NCBI GenBank assembly: GCA_003230795.1
Contig: QIGM01000227.1
Location: 1 to 10,706 of the forward strand
Source of the DNA: a bacterium
Lineage (GTDB): Bacteria; Bdellovibrionota_C; UBA2361; SZUA-149
Reading direction: 5' to 3'
DNA length: 10,706 nucleotides
In this document: positions 1 through 6,791 of the stretch, one piece after another
Layout of the letters: every line of letters begins with the position of its first letter
How positions within the stretch are numbered: position 1 is the first letter of the stretch
The notes under the pieces: generated by a model
Told to the model about the DNA's origin: nothing
Seen by the model: the letters and a program-made list of their open reading frames with translations, nothing else
Database searches by the model: none
Program-made: the position numbers and the translations under genes

Positions 1-245
1 ATTTTCGAACCCCAAGAATCCCTGATAATGACCGATTCTGGGTAACGACAGGCGTCACTTATGACTTCAGCGAAAATCTGTTCCTCGACTTCAGCTACGC
101 GCACTTGTTTGTAAAAGATGCAAACAGCAACGTAACGAGTGGAACAGGAGATGCGCTAATCGGTGAATACAATTTGTCGACAGACATTGTAGCGTTTCCC
201 TCACCTGGCAGGGATAGTCGTTTCCAACTACTTCAAGATGAGTAG
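1..245 (+). CDS. FadL-family outer-membrane fatty acid porin, C-terminal fragment (start outside window)
   Basis: This is the last ~80 codons of a gene that begins upstream of the window; the first whole codon is at position 3. The frame reads RIPDNDRFWVTTGVTYDFS, then LFLDFSYAHLFVKDA and GEYNLSTDIV. This matches the end of the FadL/OmpP1/TodX family, 14-stranded outer-membrane barrels that take up long-chain fatty acids and other hydrophobic compounds. The alternating hydrophobic pattern of barrel strands is clear up to about position 194. After that the open frame continues as a non-strand-like tail (AFPSPGRDSRFQLLQDE) to TAG at 243-245. The -1 frame from 197 reads SLTWQG and stops at 215-217, which is a much better last strand, so a one-base frameshift or base-call error in the TTTCCC run is likely. 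The acyl-CoA synthetase gene converges on it. Family assignment is confident; the true 3' end is not. Confidence 0.8.
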   Translation, partial: FRTPRIPDNDRFWVTTGVTYDFSENLFLDFSYAHLFVKDANSNVTSGTGDALIGEYNLSTDIVAFPSPGRDSRFQLLQDE

Positions 246-274
246 CGTCCTCGATGTTTTTTCGGGGACGCTAC
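242..274 (+). terminator. Strong hairpin after the FadL gene, without a T tract
   Basis: Arms GTAGCGTCCTCGA (242-254) and TCGGGGACGCTAC (262-274) pair over 13 bp with one G-T wobble and a 7-nt loop. No run of T follows, so it does not fit a classical intrinsic terminator. It may mark the 3' end of the porin mRNA by stabilising it or stopping exonucleases. It overlaps the annotated stop at 243-245 but lies 24 bp beyond the alternative stop at 215-217. That placement is more natural if the shorter frame is the real one. Confidence 0.5.
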
Positions 275-332
275 CACCTAAATCTCGTCCAAACTTCCCC
301 CGAAAGCGAGCAACTGCTCGTGCGTAACTAAC

Positions 333-514
333 CTGCAATCCGGTAGCACGTTCTGTCGGTGGTGTTCCAGGAGTTTCCTATCCCATCGTCGACAAAAGCA
401 ACCACATGAAGCCGAAGAAGACCGCTTGCGGGCTTCAAAAGGCGACACCAGCAAGTAACGAGTCTACATGAAACTCCTGGAACACCACCGACAGAACGTG
501 CTACCGGATTGCAG
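333..514. repeat. Perfect 45-bp inverted repeat around a 92-bp spacer
   Basis: Arm 1 (333-377, beginning CTGCAATCCGGTAGC) is the exact reverse complement of arm 2 (470-514, ending GCTACCGGATTGCAG). The 45 bp show no mismatch, and similarity ends at once on both sides. The 92-bp spacer (378-469) contains a further 7-bp stem, TGAAGCC (407-413) with GGCTTCA (431-437). The whole lies in the convergent gap between the FadL-like gene and the acyl-CoA synthetase gene, 18 bp short of the latter's stop. It could be a small non-autonomous (MITE-like) element, a long bidirectional terminator or RNA-processing hairpin, or a recent inverted duplication. There is no transposase, no T tract and no convincing target-site duplication, so its nature stays open. 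The repeat itself is directly visible. Confidence 0.9.
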
Positions 515-532
515 CAACCTCATCACGCCAGA

Positions 533-2425
533 CTAGTAAAGAGCGTCAATCTCTTTCTCGTAGAGCTTCTCAATCAGACTTCGCTTCGCCTTAAACGTAG
601 GAGTGAGTAGCCCGTTTTCAACAGTGAAGTCCTCATCCACGATATGAATCTTTTTTATAGTTTCATGCCGCGCCAGGCCCTCATTGATCTTCTGAACATG
701 AGCCCAAATTTTTTGCTGTAACTCCTTGTTTTCATGCAGTGCCCCACCTTCTGGTATTCTCTCTCGAGTAGCCCATAGTTTTGCTTCGTCGGGGTTTAAA
801 CAGATTAGCGCGATACAATACTTTCGGCCGTCTCCAAGCATCACCACTTGGGAAATCAAAGGCGACTGTTTGATCAGTCCTTCGATATCATTCGGAGCGA
901 TGTTTTTTCCTCCGCTAGTAACAATGATTTCCTTTTTCCGTCCGACAATTGAGAGATTCCCTTTGTCATCTATAGAACCTAGATCGCCCGTGTGAAACCA
1001 GCCGTCAGCATCCCAGGAGCCTTCGGTCGCTGTTTTACGATTGTAGTACCCTAGAGCAATATTTGGTCCCTGGAAGCAAATCTCTCCATCTGCACCAAGA
1101 CGAATTTTGATGTCGTCGGCAAGAACAGGGCCCACGGCACCAATTGGTGTGATGCCTACTCGGCCTACGTTTGTGGCAACACAGGTCTCGGTGAGGCCGT
1201 ACCCTTCGATGATCTTGATTCCAATACCAAAGAAAAATTCGTTTACATCGATGGGAAGTTTCGCACCGCCGGAGAGAACAAATTGAAGTGATTCTCCGAA
1301 GAGTTTTTGTTCCAATTTTTTACGAAGGAACTCAGTACCGCTATATGCCGCTTGAGTGAGGAGTTTCGGCTTTTCTCCAGCCTTCATCGAAGCGAAGTTA
1401 TCGGCGGCTGCCCAGAGCGCAAGGCTTACAAGTTTACCTTTTGCCCCAGGTTCATTTCGTGCAGCGAGCACCCCATCGCGCATTTTCTCAAGTAGTCGAG
1501 GCACAACGGGAAAGATATTCGCACCGCTTTCACGAATGTCTCGCGTTGTTGACTGGGGATTAAGCTTCGAGGTTTGGGTATCGATAATCGCCGGAAACTT
1601 TAGCTCGACGCCTGAAAGGAAGCCAATGTAGCCCATCAGCTTTGCAAAGGAGTGTGCTAGCGGGAGAAAAAGGCAGATAGATGGATCGTTGGCTAGGAAA
1701 CCAGAATCAAACGCCTGCCGCACGTTGGATAAATGATTCTCGTGGCTTTGCATTACCCCTTTCGGTGGACCGGTTGTTCCGGAGGTATAGACAAGCGCTG
1801 CTAAATCGTCGCGCTCAATTGATGCTGTTTCTTGCGGGCTGTCTGCGGGCTCTTCGTTAAGAATATCTGCAAGCGATGCGAGTAGAGGGCTGTCCCAAGT
1901 ACTCGACTCTATTGAAATCACCTTCTTCAGTGAGAGTTCAACAGTGGTGCCTTCACGATCCTCTGTGGCCGGCATGCTAAATGAGCGCCCGAGAATATCT
2001 GCGATTTTATCCACTTGCTCTTGGTTCTCGGCAAACACGATTTCAGCGCCCGAGTCGTAGAGAATATAAGCAATGTCATCAGCCGGAAGCGTTTGATAGA
2101 CCGAGACCGAGACTCCGCCGAGTGCCAAGATCGCTAAGTCTATTTTCATCCATTCGGGACGAGTTTGAGAGATAATTGCGACTTTTGTGCCTTTTTGAAC
2201 GCTGAGCTTTCTTAAGCTTCGGGCAATCTTGTTGATGTCGTTCTTGACGTCGATGAAGCTTGCCGTGCGCCAGGTTCGTGCTGGTTCGGATTGTGTTGAG
2301 TCTGGCGGGGACTCAAACGCCTGAGCATAGACCGAGAGGTCGGGGTGGCTGCTTGCGAGTCTAAAAAAAGCTTCGGCTATACTAGAGGATTCAGTGAGAT
2401 TGCTGAGGTCTTTTAGTGTGTTCAT
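533..2425 (-). CDS. Long-chain fatty-acid--CoA ligase (FACS/FAA1-type AMP-binding enzyme)
   Basis: A 630-residue member of the adenylate-forming ANL superfamily, closest in style to the COG1022 long-chain acyl-CoA synthetases. It activates fatty acids with ATP to acyl-AMP and then transfers them to CoA, at or near the inner membrane. Visible motifs, in order: the phosphate-binding loop YTSGTTGPPKG (213-223), GYGLTE (408-413), the ribose-binding TGD (479-481), the hinge region GRKKEIIVTSGGKN (495-508), and TPTFKAKR near the C-terminus (608-615), which holds the expected catalytic lysine. The length is normal for the family. The ATG at 2425 has a weak AAGG at a short 4-nt spacing; I kept it because the N-terminus (SSIAEAFFRLASSHPD) is where family proteins normally begin. 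It is transcribed alone, converging on the FadL-like porin, which suggests a functional uptake/activation pair. It could equally serve as a generic acyl-CoA synthetase of lipid metabolism. Confidence 0.93.
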   Translation of the reverse strand: MNTLKDLSNLTESSSIAEAFFRLASSHPDLSVYAQAFESPPDSTQSEPARTWRTASFIDVKNDINKIARSLRKLSVQKGTKVAIISQTRPEWMKIDLAILALGGVSVSVYQTLPADDIAYILYDSGAEIVFAENQEQVDKIADILGRSFSMPATEDREGTTVELSLKKVISIESSTWDSPLLASLADILNEEPADSPQETASIERDDLAALVYTSGTTGPPKGVMQSHENHLSNVRQAFDSGFLANDPSICLFLPLAHSFAKLMGYIGFLSGVELKFPAIIDTQTSKLNPQSTTRDIRESGANIFPVVPRLLEKMRDGVLAARNEPGAKGKLVSLALWAAADNFASMKAGEKPKLLTQAAYSGTEFLRKKLEQKLFGESLQFVLSGGAKLPIDVNEFFFGIGIKIIEGYGLTETCVATNVGRVGITPIGAVGPVLADDIKIRLGADGEICFQGPNIALGYYNRKTATEGSWDADGWFHTGDLGSIDDKGNLSIVGRKKEIIVTSGGKNIAPNDIEGLIKQSPLISQVVMLGDGRKYCIALICLNPDEAKLWATRERIPEGGALHENKELQQKIWAHVQKINEGLARHETIKKIHIVDEDFTVENGLLTPTFKAKRSLIEKLYEKEIDALY

Positions 2426-2434
2426 CGTACCTTG

Positions 2435-2453
2435 CTATTGGCCTTCTATTGGC
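2435..2453. repeat. Tandem CTATTGGC boxes, 11 bp apart, upstream of the acyl-CoA synthetase gene
   Basis: Two identical 8-bp boxes, CTATTGGC, occur at 2435-2442 and 2446-2453, in phase on one DNA helix turn. They lie 10-28 bp upstream of the ATG of the divergently oriented acyl-CoA synthetase gene and so would fall in its leader or promoter. The spacing suits a regulator binding one DNA face. No regulator can be named, and chance is possible for repeats this short. Confidence 0.35.
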
Positions 2454-2564
2454 GCCATCATTCGGTTGCAACGTGAGTTATAGCATAGGGAGAAGTCTGA
2501 AAACGCTGTTTTTAGCGCTGCATTGAGGTGCTCTTAAATGCGTGGTAATTTCCCTCTTCTTACC

Positions 2565-2588
2565 TTATCGAGAATACGATAGTTTTTT
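2565..2588 (+). terminator. Weak terminator-like hairpin with a T6 tract in the leader of the CNNM-type gene
   Basis: TTATCG (2565-2570) pairs with CGATAG (2577-2582), including one G-T pair, around a 6-nt loop, and TTTTTT (2583-2588) follows. The form is that of an intrinsic terminator on the + strand, but the stem is short and no + strand gene lies just upstream. If real, it would act as an attenuator in the leader of the CNNM-type gene or end a short RNA. Confidence 0.25.
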
Positions 2589-2723
2589 AGGATAAACAGG
2601 ATCTTGGCCAAAGGGATAGACGACTAAATTAATAACCAGTCAGGTAATCGAGCAAGAATGCGGAAAGATTTGGGGTACAATTTTGATCCAATCGGCGAGG
2701 AGACAAAGCGCGTTGATTTTCTC

Positions 2724-2729
2724 AGGAGG
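2724..2729 (+). promoter_or_regulatory. Ribosome binding site AGGAGG of the CNNM-type gene
   Basis: A full consensus AGGAGG sits 5 nt before the ATG at 2735 and fixes that start. Confidence 0.85.
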
Positions 2730-2734
2730 CCTAG

Positions 2735-3763
2735 ATGCTAGTTCTCTTTACAGTCGTTAGTCTCTCCATTGCGATATCAGCTCTCTGTTCCCTGATGGAG
2801 GCCTCTCTTTATTCCGTTCCCTTACCTCACGTAAAATACCTTGCCGATAAAGGTTCAAAGCAGGGTAAAATCCTTCTCGACTTTAAGAACGAGATGGGGC
2901 CAGCTATCTCAGCTATTCTTATTCTCAACACTATTGCGCATACGATTGGCGCGGCGATGGCCGGCGCTCTAGTAGCCCCTTATGGGGAGCACGCCGTTTT
3001 AGGATTTTCTGTTGTTTTCACTATTCTAATTCTTTATCTCAGTGAAATAGTTCCAAAACAGATTGGTACCTACTATGCGCGAGAAACGGCTGAGTTTATC
3101 GCCTACCCTCTATACGCGTTGACAGTTGCTCTGGGTCCGTTGATTGTTCTTACTGAATTTGTCGCACGTTACTTTGGAACTTCTTCTGAAACACCTTCCA
3201 TGTCTGAACAGGAGGTGCTTTCGATGGCGGAGATTGGCCGAGAGGAAGGGGTGCTTGATCATCTTGAGGGTTCTGTTATTCGGAATGTGGTTGGGCTCGA
3301 TCGGCGTCTCGTGAAAGATCTTCTTACGCCACGAGTCGTCGTGTTTCGACTTGAAGAGAGCATCATACTCGATGATATTCGCGAAGAGATAATGGGATGG
3401 AATCACACACGAGTTCCGCTCTTTCCCGAGAAGAATCCCGATAGCATTAGCCGATACGTTATTCAGCGAGACCTTTTTCGCAATCTCATCAGTGGGAAGG
3501 AGCAAACTGCACTTATCGATATGTCGCGCCCGCTTCGCACAGTTACCGAGTTCATGAGAACTGACAAACTCTTGCTTCAAATGTTTGAAACTCGTGAGTC
3601 TATCTGCTCCGTCGTTGATGAGCACGGTGCTTTTGCGGGAATTGTTACCTTAGAAGACATCATGGAAGAGATCGTCGGGCGCGAAATCGTCGACGAATAC
3701 GATATCGTGAGTGATCTTCGATCCTACGCACAAATATTGCATCGTAAGCGAGAGCGAACGTAG
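2735..3763 (+). CDS. CNNM/CorC-type membrane protein: DUF21 domain plus CBS pair
   Basis: A 342-residue protein of the CNNM/CorC (HlyC/CorC) family, linked in characterised members to Mg2+ (and Co2+) efflux or homeostasis across the inner membrane. Residues 1-145 form the DUF21 transmembrane domain. Hydrophobic segments lie at about 2-22, 57-80, 86-104 and 122-142, and the conserved SEIVPKQ motif (103-109) matches the family's GE-x-PK motif in the ion-binding region. An acidic linker (SEQEVLSMAEIGREEGVLD) follows, then two CBS motifs at about 193-255 and 262-320. The second ends with the typical GIVTLEDIMEEIVGREIVDEYD. The CorC C-terminal domain (about 80 residues) found in many longer relatives is absent, so this is the short DUF21-CBS form. 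The start is set by a strong AGGAGG. It stands alone, diverging from the acyl-CoA synthetase gene and converging on the NAGS-like gene 34 bp away. The substrate is inferred from the family only. Confidence 0.9.
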   Translation: MLVLFTVVSLSIAISALCSLMEASLYSVPLPHVKYLADKGSKQGKILLDFKNEMGPAISAILILNTIAHTIGAAMAGALVAPYGEHAVLGFSVVFTILILYLSEIVPKQIGTYYARETAEFIAYPLYALTVALGPLIVLTEFVARYFGTSSETPSMSEQEVLSMAEIGREEGVLDHLEGSVIRNVVGLDRRLVKDLLTPRVVVFRLEESIILDDIREEIMGWNHTRVPLFPEKNPDSISRYVIQRDLFRNLISGKEQTALIDMSRPLRTVTEFMRTDKLLLQMFETRESICSVVDEHGAFAGIVTLEDIMEEIVGREIVDEYDIVSDLRSYAQILHRKRERT

Positions 3764-3801
3764 CGGGATAGTCACCTAGAAAAGTAATTCCCGATGACTA
3801 T
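3764..3801. terminator. Interlocked inverted repeats between convergent stop codons
   Basis: The 34-bp gap between the convergent genes holds two nested complementary pairs. CGGGA (3764-3768) pairs with TCCCG (3789-3793), and ATAGTCA (3768-3774) pairs with TGACTAT (3795-3801). The order is crossing, so the arms form either alternative hairpins or an H-type pseudoknot. No strong T tract is present. It may act as a shared transcript end in both directions, since the symmetry works on either strand. Confidence 0.3.
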
Positions 3802-4967
3802 AAGCAGCGTTTGAAGGCTTTGGACGGGCGCGCGAAATCGTAATTCTCTTTCCAAGAATCTGCTAGGCTCTCACGAGAAACTTCCTCGAAACCAAGCGAT
3901 TTGAAAAACGACCACATCTCTTCTGATGTGCTCAGTCCGAACACACTTTTCTTTCCATCGGCTTTTGCCTTTTCTATCAAGCTAGTAGCTAGCTCTCGGG
4001 CTCGTCCGCGTCCGCGATACTTTGGCAACGTGCAGAATTTTCCAATTTCTGCCGCCTCTCCGAAGTCGTTCAGCTTCGCAGTCGCGACAATTGATCCACT
4101 AACGGAGTAGACGGAGAACGTATCGATCTCGGAGGCAATTTGCTCTTCGGTATACTTTATTACGCTGCCGTCGTTCATCGCGGGGTTCATCAATAGGAGT
4201 ATGTCGTATACGTCACTGCTTACCGCCGAGCGTACGATGTTGCTGAAGTGGTCAGAGACAAGTGTGCCCGAGCCACGGTGAGTGAATAGCTCAGTAAAGA
4301 GCGAGCCGGCTTCTGCTTTCAAAAAGACGAACTCTTGATTTACTTTTCTCGAGATAGATTGAGCGAGTTCCAAAACTGCAGCGGAAAAGTTTGTTTTCTC
4401 ACCGTTTGCGAGGCGCGTATCTAGATCGGTGTTTGAGATATAGGAAACTTTCTCATCGTTGAGCGAGAGCGAGCCGTTCGTGCTGAAGTAGAAAGTCTTT
4501 GACGCTTGAAGTGCCACAGAGGCTCTCTCCGCGTAGTTTAGCAAAGTTTCAACACTGACCTCCTGACCTTCCTCCTCGGGTGAGAGTAGTAGTATTGGAA
4601 GTTTGGATTGCTCGAGCACTTTCCGTATGCTGGGATTAGTCGAGGTTTTATCTGCATTATCCGCCAAGACATCCAGCGATGGGATATCCTGTGATGATTT
4701 TTCAAAGAAGGGAACTAGCTCTAGACCCCGCTCGCAGTAACGTTCTAAATCTTCCGGTGAGAAGGCATCTGGTGAGAAGGCCGCTTCTGTGCAAATAAGC
4801 AGGGTCGGGATATGAGCTTTCTGCAGTAGTTTGATGTCTGTAAGCAGTGGGTTTAGTGAGTGAGTAGGTTCTAGCACGAGGATGAGCGTTGAAGAGCGAA
4901 ATTTCCATGCGTAATGGAACAATTCAAAGGCGTTGAGCATCTCTGTAGAAGTACTTAATTTGGTCAT
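3798..4967 (-). CDS. N-acetylglutamate synthase-like protein (degenerate amino-acid-kinase domain plus GNAT domain)
   Basis: A 389-residue protein whose order and C-terminal motifs match bacterial N-acetylglutamate synthase (ArgA type), which makes N-acetylglutamate from glutamate and acetyl-CoA as the first step of arginine synthesis. Residues 8-60 (ELFHYAWKFRSSTLILVLE, then LLTDIKLLQKAHIPTLLIC) follow the start of the ArgA kinase-like domain. Residues 224-235 (FTELFTHRGSGT) match the end of that domain. The GNAT domain spans about 243-385, with the acetyl-CoA loop YRGRGRA (317-323), the segment MWSFFKSLGFEEV (351-363), and an ending WKENYDFARPSKAFKR like the YN-x-x-R-x-SK signature of NAGS. 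The kinase half lacks the glycine-rich LGG loop (here LEP, 32-34) and the YGARPQ-like segment, and the protein is shorter than E. coli ArgA (about 440 residues). The shadow of the family is clear; whether it still makes N-acetylglutamate or responds to arginine is uncertain. The start has only a weak AGG upstream. Confidence 0.72.
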   Translation of the reverse strand: MTKLSTSTEMLNAFELFHYAWKFRSSTLILVLEPTHSLNPLLTDIKLLQKAHIPTLLICTEAAFSPDAFSPEDLERYCERGLELVPFFEKSSQDIPSLDVLADNADKTSTNPSIRKVLEQSKLPILLLSPEEEGQEVSVETLLNYAERASVALQASKTFYFSTNGSLSLNDEKVSYISNTDLDTRLANGEKTNFSAAVLELAQSISRKVNQEFVFLKAEAGSLFTELFTHRGSGTLVSDHFSNIVRSAVSSDVYDILLLMNPAMNDGSVIKYTEEQIASEIDTFSVYSVSGSIVATAKLNDFGEAAEIGKFCTLPKYRGRGRARELATSLIEKAKADGKKSVFGLSTSEEMWSFFKSLGFEEVSRESLADSWKENYDFARPSKAFKRCL

Positions 4968-5028
4968 CTTGTGCCTAAGTGATTAGGAAGTCGTTAAGTG
5001 TTAGTTGCTACCATAAACCATTTTTTTA

Positions 5029-6783
5029 GTGAAAGGCCTTTGTCTCGACGTGAATAGAAATGAAATCATGCCATTTTGGTTTTCGGCGTTTACGATAAGT
5101 GTCATTGCACTTTTCCTCTCGACTCCATTCTTCCTCTGGGGGCTTCACCCTCTTAGCGAGTTAGCCAGTCGAACTGATCACCTTGCTTCACTTTTTGCGG
5201 ACCAGCTTAGCGACGGGATACTGATACCGCGTTGGCTACCCAGTATGAATGCGGGAAGAGGTAGTCCAGTATTTTTCTTTGAGCCGCCTTTCGCTTATTA
5301 CTTTCGCTCTCTTTTGGACATCCTGTTCTCACGCTCTGCCCTATCCCAAGTGGATGTGATGATGTCAGGCACTCATGCGGCATTTACACTCATGCTTTCA
5401 GCTTTGGCGTTCTTTCTCTGGCTCGTTCGCATCGCCCATACTCGAGTCGCGTTTTACGGAGCCCTCGTCTATACAATACTGCCGACACACTTCGTGCTGC
5501 ATACAGTAGTAGAGAACGCCTCGAATCTACAGTGGGTATATGTCTGGATGCCGCTTTGCTTGCGTTGTGTCGACTCTATACAGCTTCGTAAGCGCACGGG
5601 GTATTTGGGCCTGACGCTAGTGTTCTTCTGTTTTTGCCTAAGTAGCCCGGTGACGGCAGTCTGTTTTTATTTGCTTGTCTGCGCCTATGTCTTTCTCTGT
5701 CCTATGCAGATTCGTGAGCAGGGCTCGTACTCGGCAAATGTCTCTCGACTGCTTCTCTACGTTATATACGCTGGGCTTGTAGGGCTGGCGTGTGCCGCCT
5801 TCTATCTTGTGCCCGCTGTCGAAATGGGGAGTGCAACCGTGCTTGTTGAAAGAAGCTCGGCACTCTTTTTTCGACAGGAGTACTTGTTTGGCGCGGAATT
5901 GAAGCCATCGATTTCTGCTTACGCGGATATCGCAGTGGTAAGCGCACTAGTGTTTGCAAGTTCCTTCTATTTTTCGTCAGCCTCTTTGCTCGACAAAGAC
6001 ACGAAACGCTTTGTTACTTTTTGGCTGGGCAGTGTTGGTGTCGCTTGTTTGTTGATGACTGAAGTAGCTGATTTCCTTTGGCAGAGTCTCGATTTCGCAC
6101 CATTTCTTCAAACTCCTGCTGCCGTTTCGCCGATATGTTGTTTGGGAATTGCTGCACTTGTGCCAGCCGTCGATACAGCACTGAGTGAGACTGCTCGGCG
6201 CTCTGTAGGGATTTTCGCGCTGGTCATTGGGGTATGTCTGCTCTCTTTTTCAATACTAACTGCCTGTTATTTATGGACTCAGCCCTCTGTGGCTCGTCCC
6301 ACTAATAGTGAAATATTTACCGACCCCTTCCTTCCGATTTCTGCGGTACAGAGCGAGTTGCCAGTCGCCTCTCTAGTAGAAGGACCATCGGTGACGGCAG
6401 CCTTGCTTAGTCGAGGAGCAAGAGCGATTCAGTTTCGCGTAAGTTCGCCACTCGATTCACATGTAGTTCTTGGACAATACTACCTTCCATTTTGGTACGC
6501 TCGTATTCGTGACCACGCATTACGCTTGCGCGTCGAGCCGAGCGCCGAAGAGGGTCTCCTTGATGTGCTCGTGCCACCAGGAGAATTCGAGGTAGATGTA
6601 GTGTTCGCGAGAACTCCAGGTGAGATTGCGGGGCAATCTGTCACTATCGTTTCAGTGGCCGTTTGGATGCTGTTACTCATTCTGTCGGCATATTTTAGTG
6701 GTAGAGAGAAGATTATCCCAGAGGAGGATGTGCGAGATCCAGAGTTGGATGCGGATCTTGATTCTCCAATCGATGCGGCGTAA
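5029..6783 (+). CDS. GT-C-like multi-spanning membrane protein (PTPS-related / YfhO-type)
   Basis: A protein of up to 584 residues with about ten hydrophobic segments, ending in a soluble extracytoplasmic domain and a last membrane span (about 537-556). After the first span comes SRTDHLASLFADQLSDG, then IPRWLPSMNAGRGSPVFFFEPP (48-87, read in parts). This matches the first outer loop of the '6-pyruvoyl-tetrahydropterin synthase-related' membrane family, relatives of GT-C glycosyltransferases; D50 is at the place of the catalytic acid. The region 470-535 (GQYYLPFWYARI, then GLLDVLVPPGEFEVDVVFARTP) is the beta-rich domain that closes YfhO/PTPS-related proteins. A role in transferring sugars from lipid carriers to envelope glycans is inferred. 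The start is unsure: GTG 5029 has no ribosome site, and GTG 5050 (AAAGG 13 nt upstream) or ATG 5068 are alternatives that keep the first span. The acidic tail (564-582) is notable. It diverges from the NAGS-like gene and converges, 8 bp away, on the AIM24 gene. Confidence 0.75.
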   Translation: MKGLCLDVNRNEIMPFWFSAFTISVIALFLSTPFFLWGLHPLSELASRTDHLASLFADQLSDGILIPRWLPSMNAGRGSPVFFFEPPFAYYFRSLLDILFSRSALSQVDVMMSGTHAAFTLMLSALAFFLWLVRIAHTRVAFYGALVYTILPTHFVLHTVVENASNLQWVYVWMPLCLRCVDSIQLRKRTGYLGLTLVFFCFCLSSPVTAVCFYLLVCAYVFLCPMQIREQGSYSANVSRLLLYVIYAGLVGLACAAFYLVPAVEMGSATVLVERSSALFFRQEYLFGAELKPSISAYADIAVVSALVFASSFYFSSASLLDKDTKRFVTFWLGSVGVACLLMTEVADFLWQSLDFAPFLQTPAAVSPICCLGIAALVPAVDTALSETARRSVGIFALVIGVCLLSFSILTACYLWTQPSVARPTNSEIFTDPFLPISAVQSELPVASLVEGPSVTAALLSRGARAIQFRVSSPLDSHVVLGQYYLPFWYARIRDHALRLRVEPSAEEGLLDVLVPPGEFEVDVVFARTPGEIAGQSVTIVSVAVWMLLLILSAYFSGREKIIPEEDVRDPELDADLDSPIDAA

Positions 6784-6791
6784 CGGTCGTT

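Larger units (their letters stand above)
2426..2734. promoter_or_regulatory. Divergent intergenic region between the acyl-CoA synthetase and the CNNM-type gene
   Basis: This 309-bp non-coding stretch should hold promoters for both flanking genes. The signals seen are weak. On the + strand TTGAGG (2523-2528) and TAATTT (2546-2551) are 17 bp apart, and TGG precedes the second box, giving an extended -10 look. Further down, a TACAAT -10-like box (2676-2681) has no good -35. A terminator-like hairpin lies between them at 2565-2588. On the - strand I see only a vague TATAAC-type box near 2478. No coding potential is evident. The promoter boxes are guesses by eye. Confidence 0.3.

Noticed and set aside
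406..471. A 21-codon open frame in the loop of the inverted repeat
   Set aside because: It starts MKPKKTACG and ends at TGA, but it has no ribosome site upstream and overlaps the repeat arm. At this length chance is enough to explain it.
333..514. Integron attC recombination site
   Set aside because: The size and paired arms invite the comparison, but the outer ends lack the RYYYAAC and GTTRRRY boxes, the arms have no extrahelical bases, and no cassette or integrase is present.
2589..2734. Known Mg2+ riboswitch (M-box or similar) before the CNNM-type gene
   Set aside because: I could not find the conserved core or a strong multi-stem layout by eye, so no riboswitch is annotated.
3110..3625. 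171-codon open frame on the - strand
   Set aside because: It is antisense to the CNNM-type gene, which has a consensus ribosome site and full domain structure.
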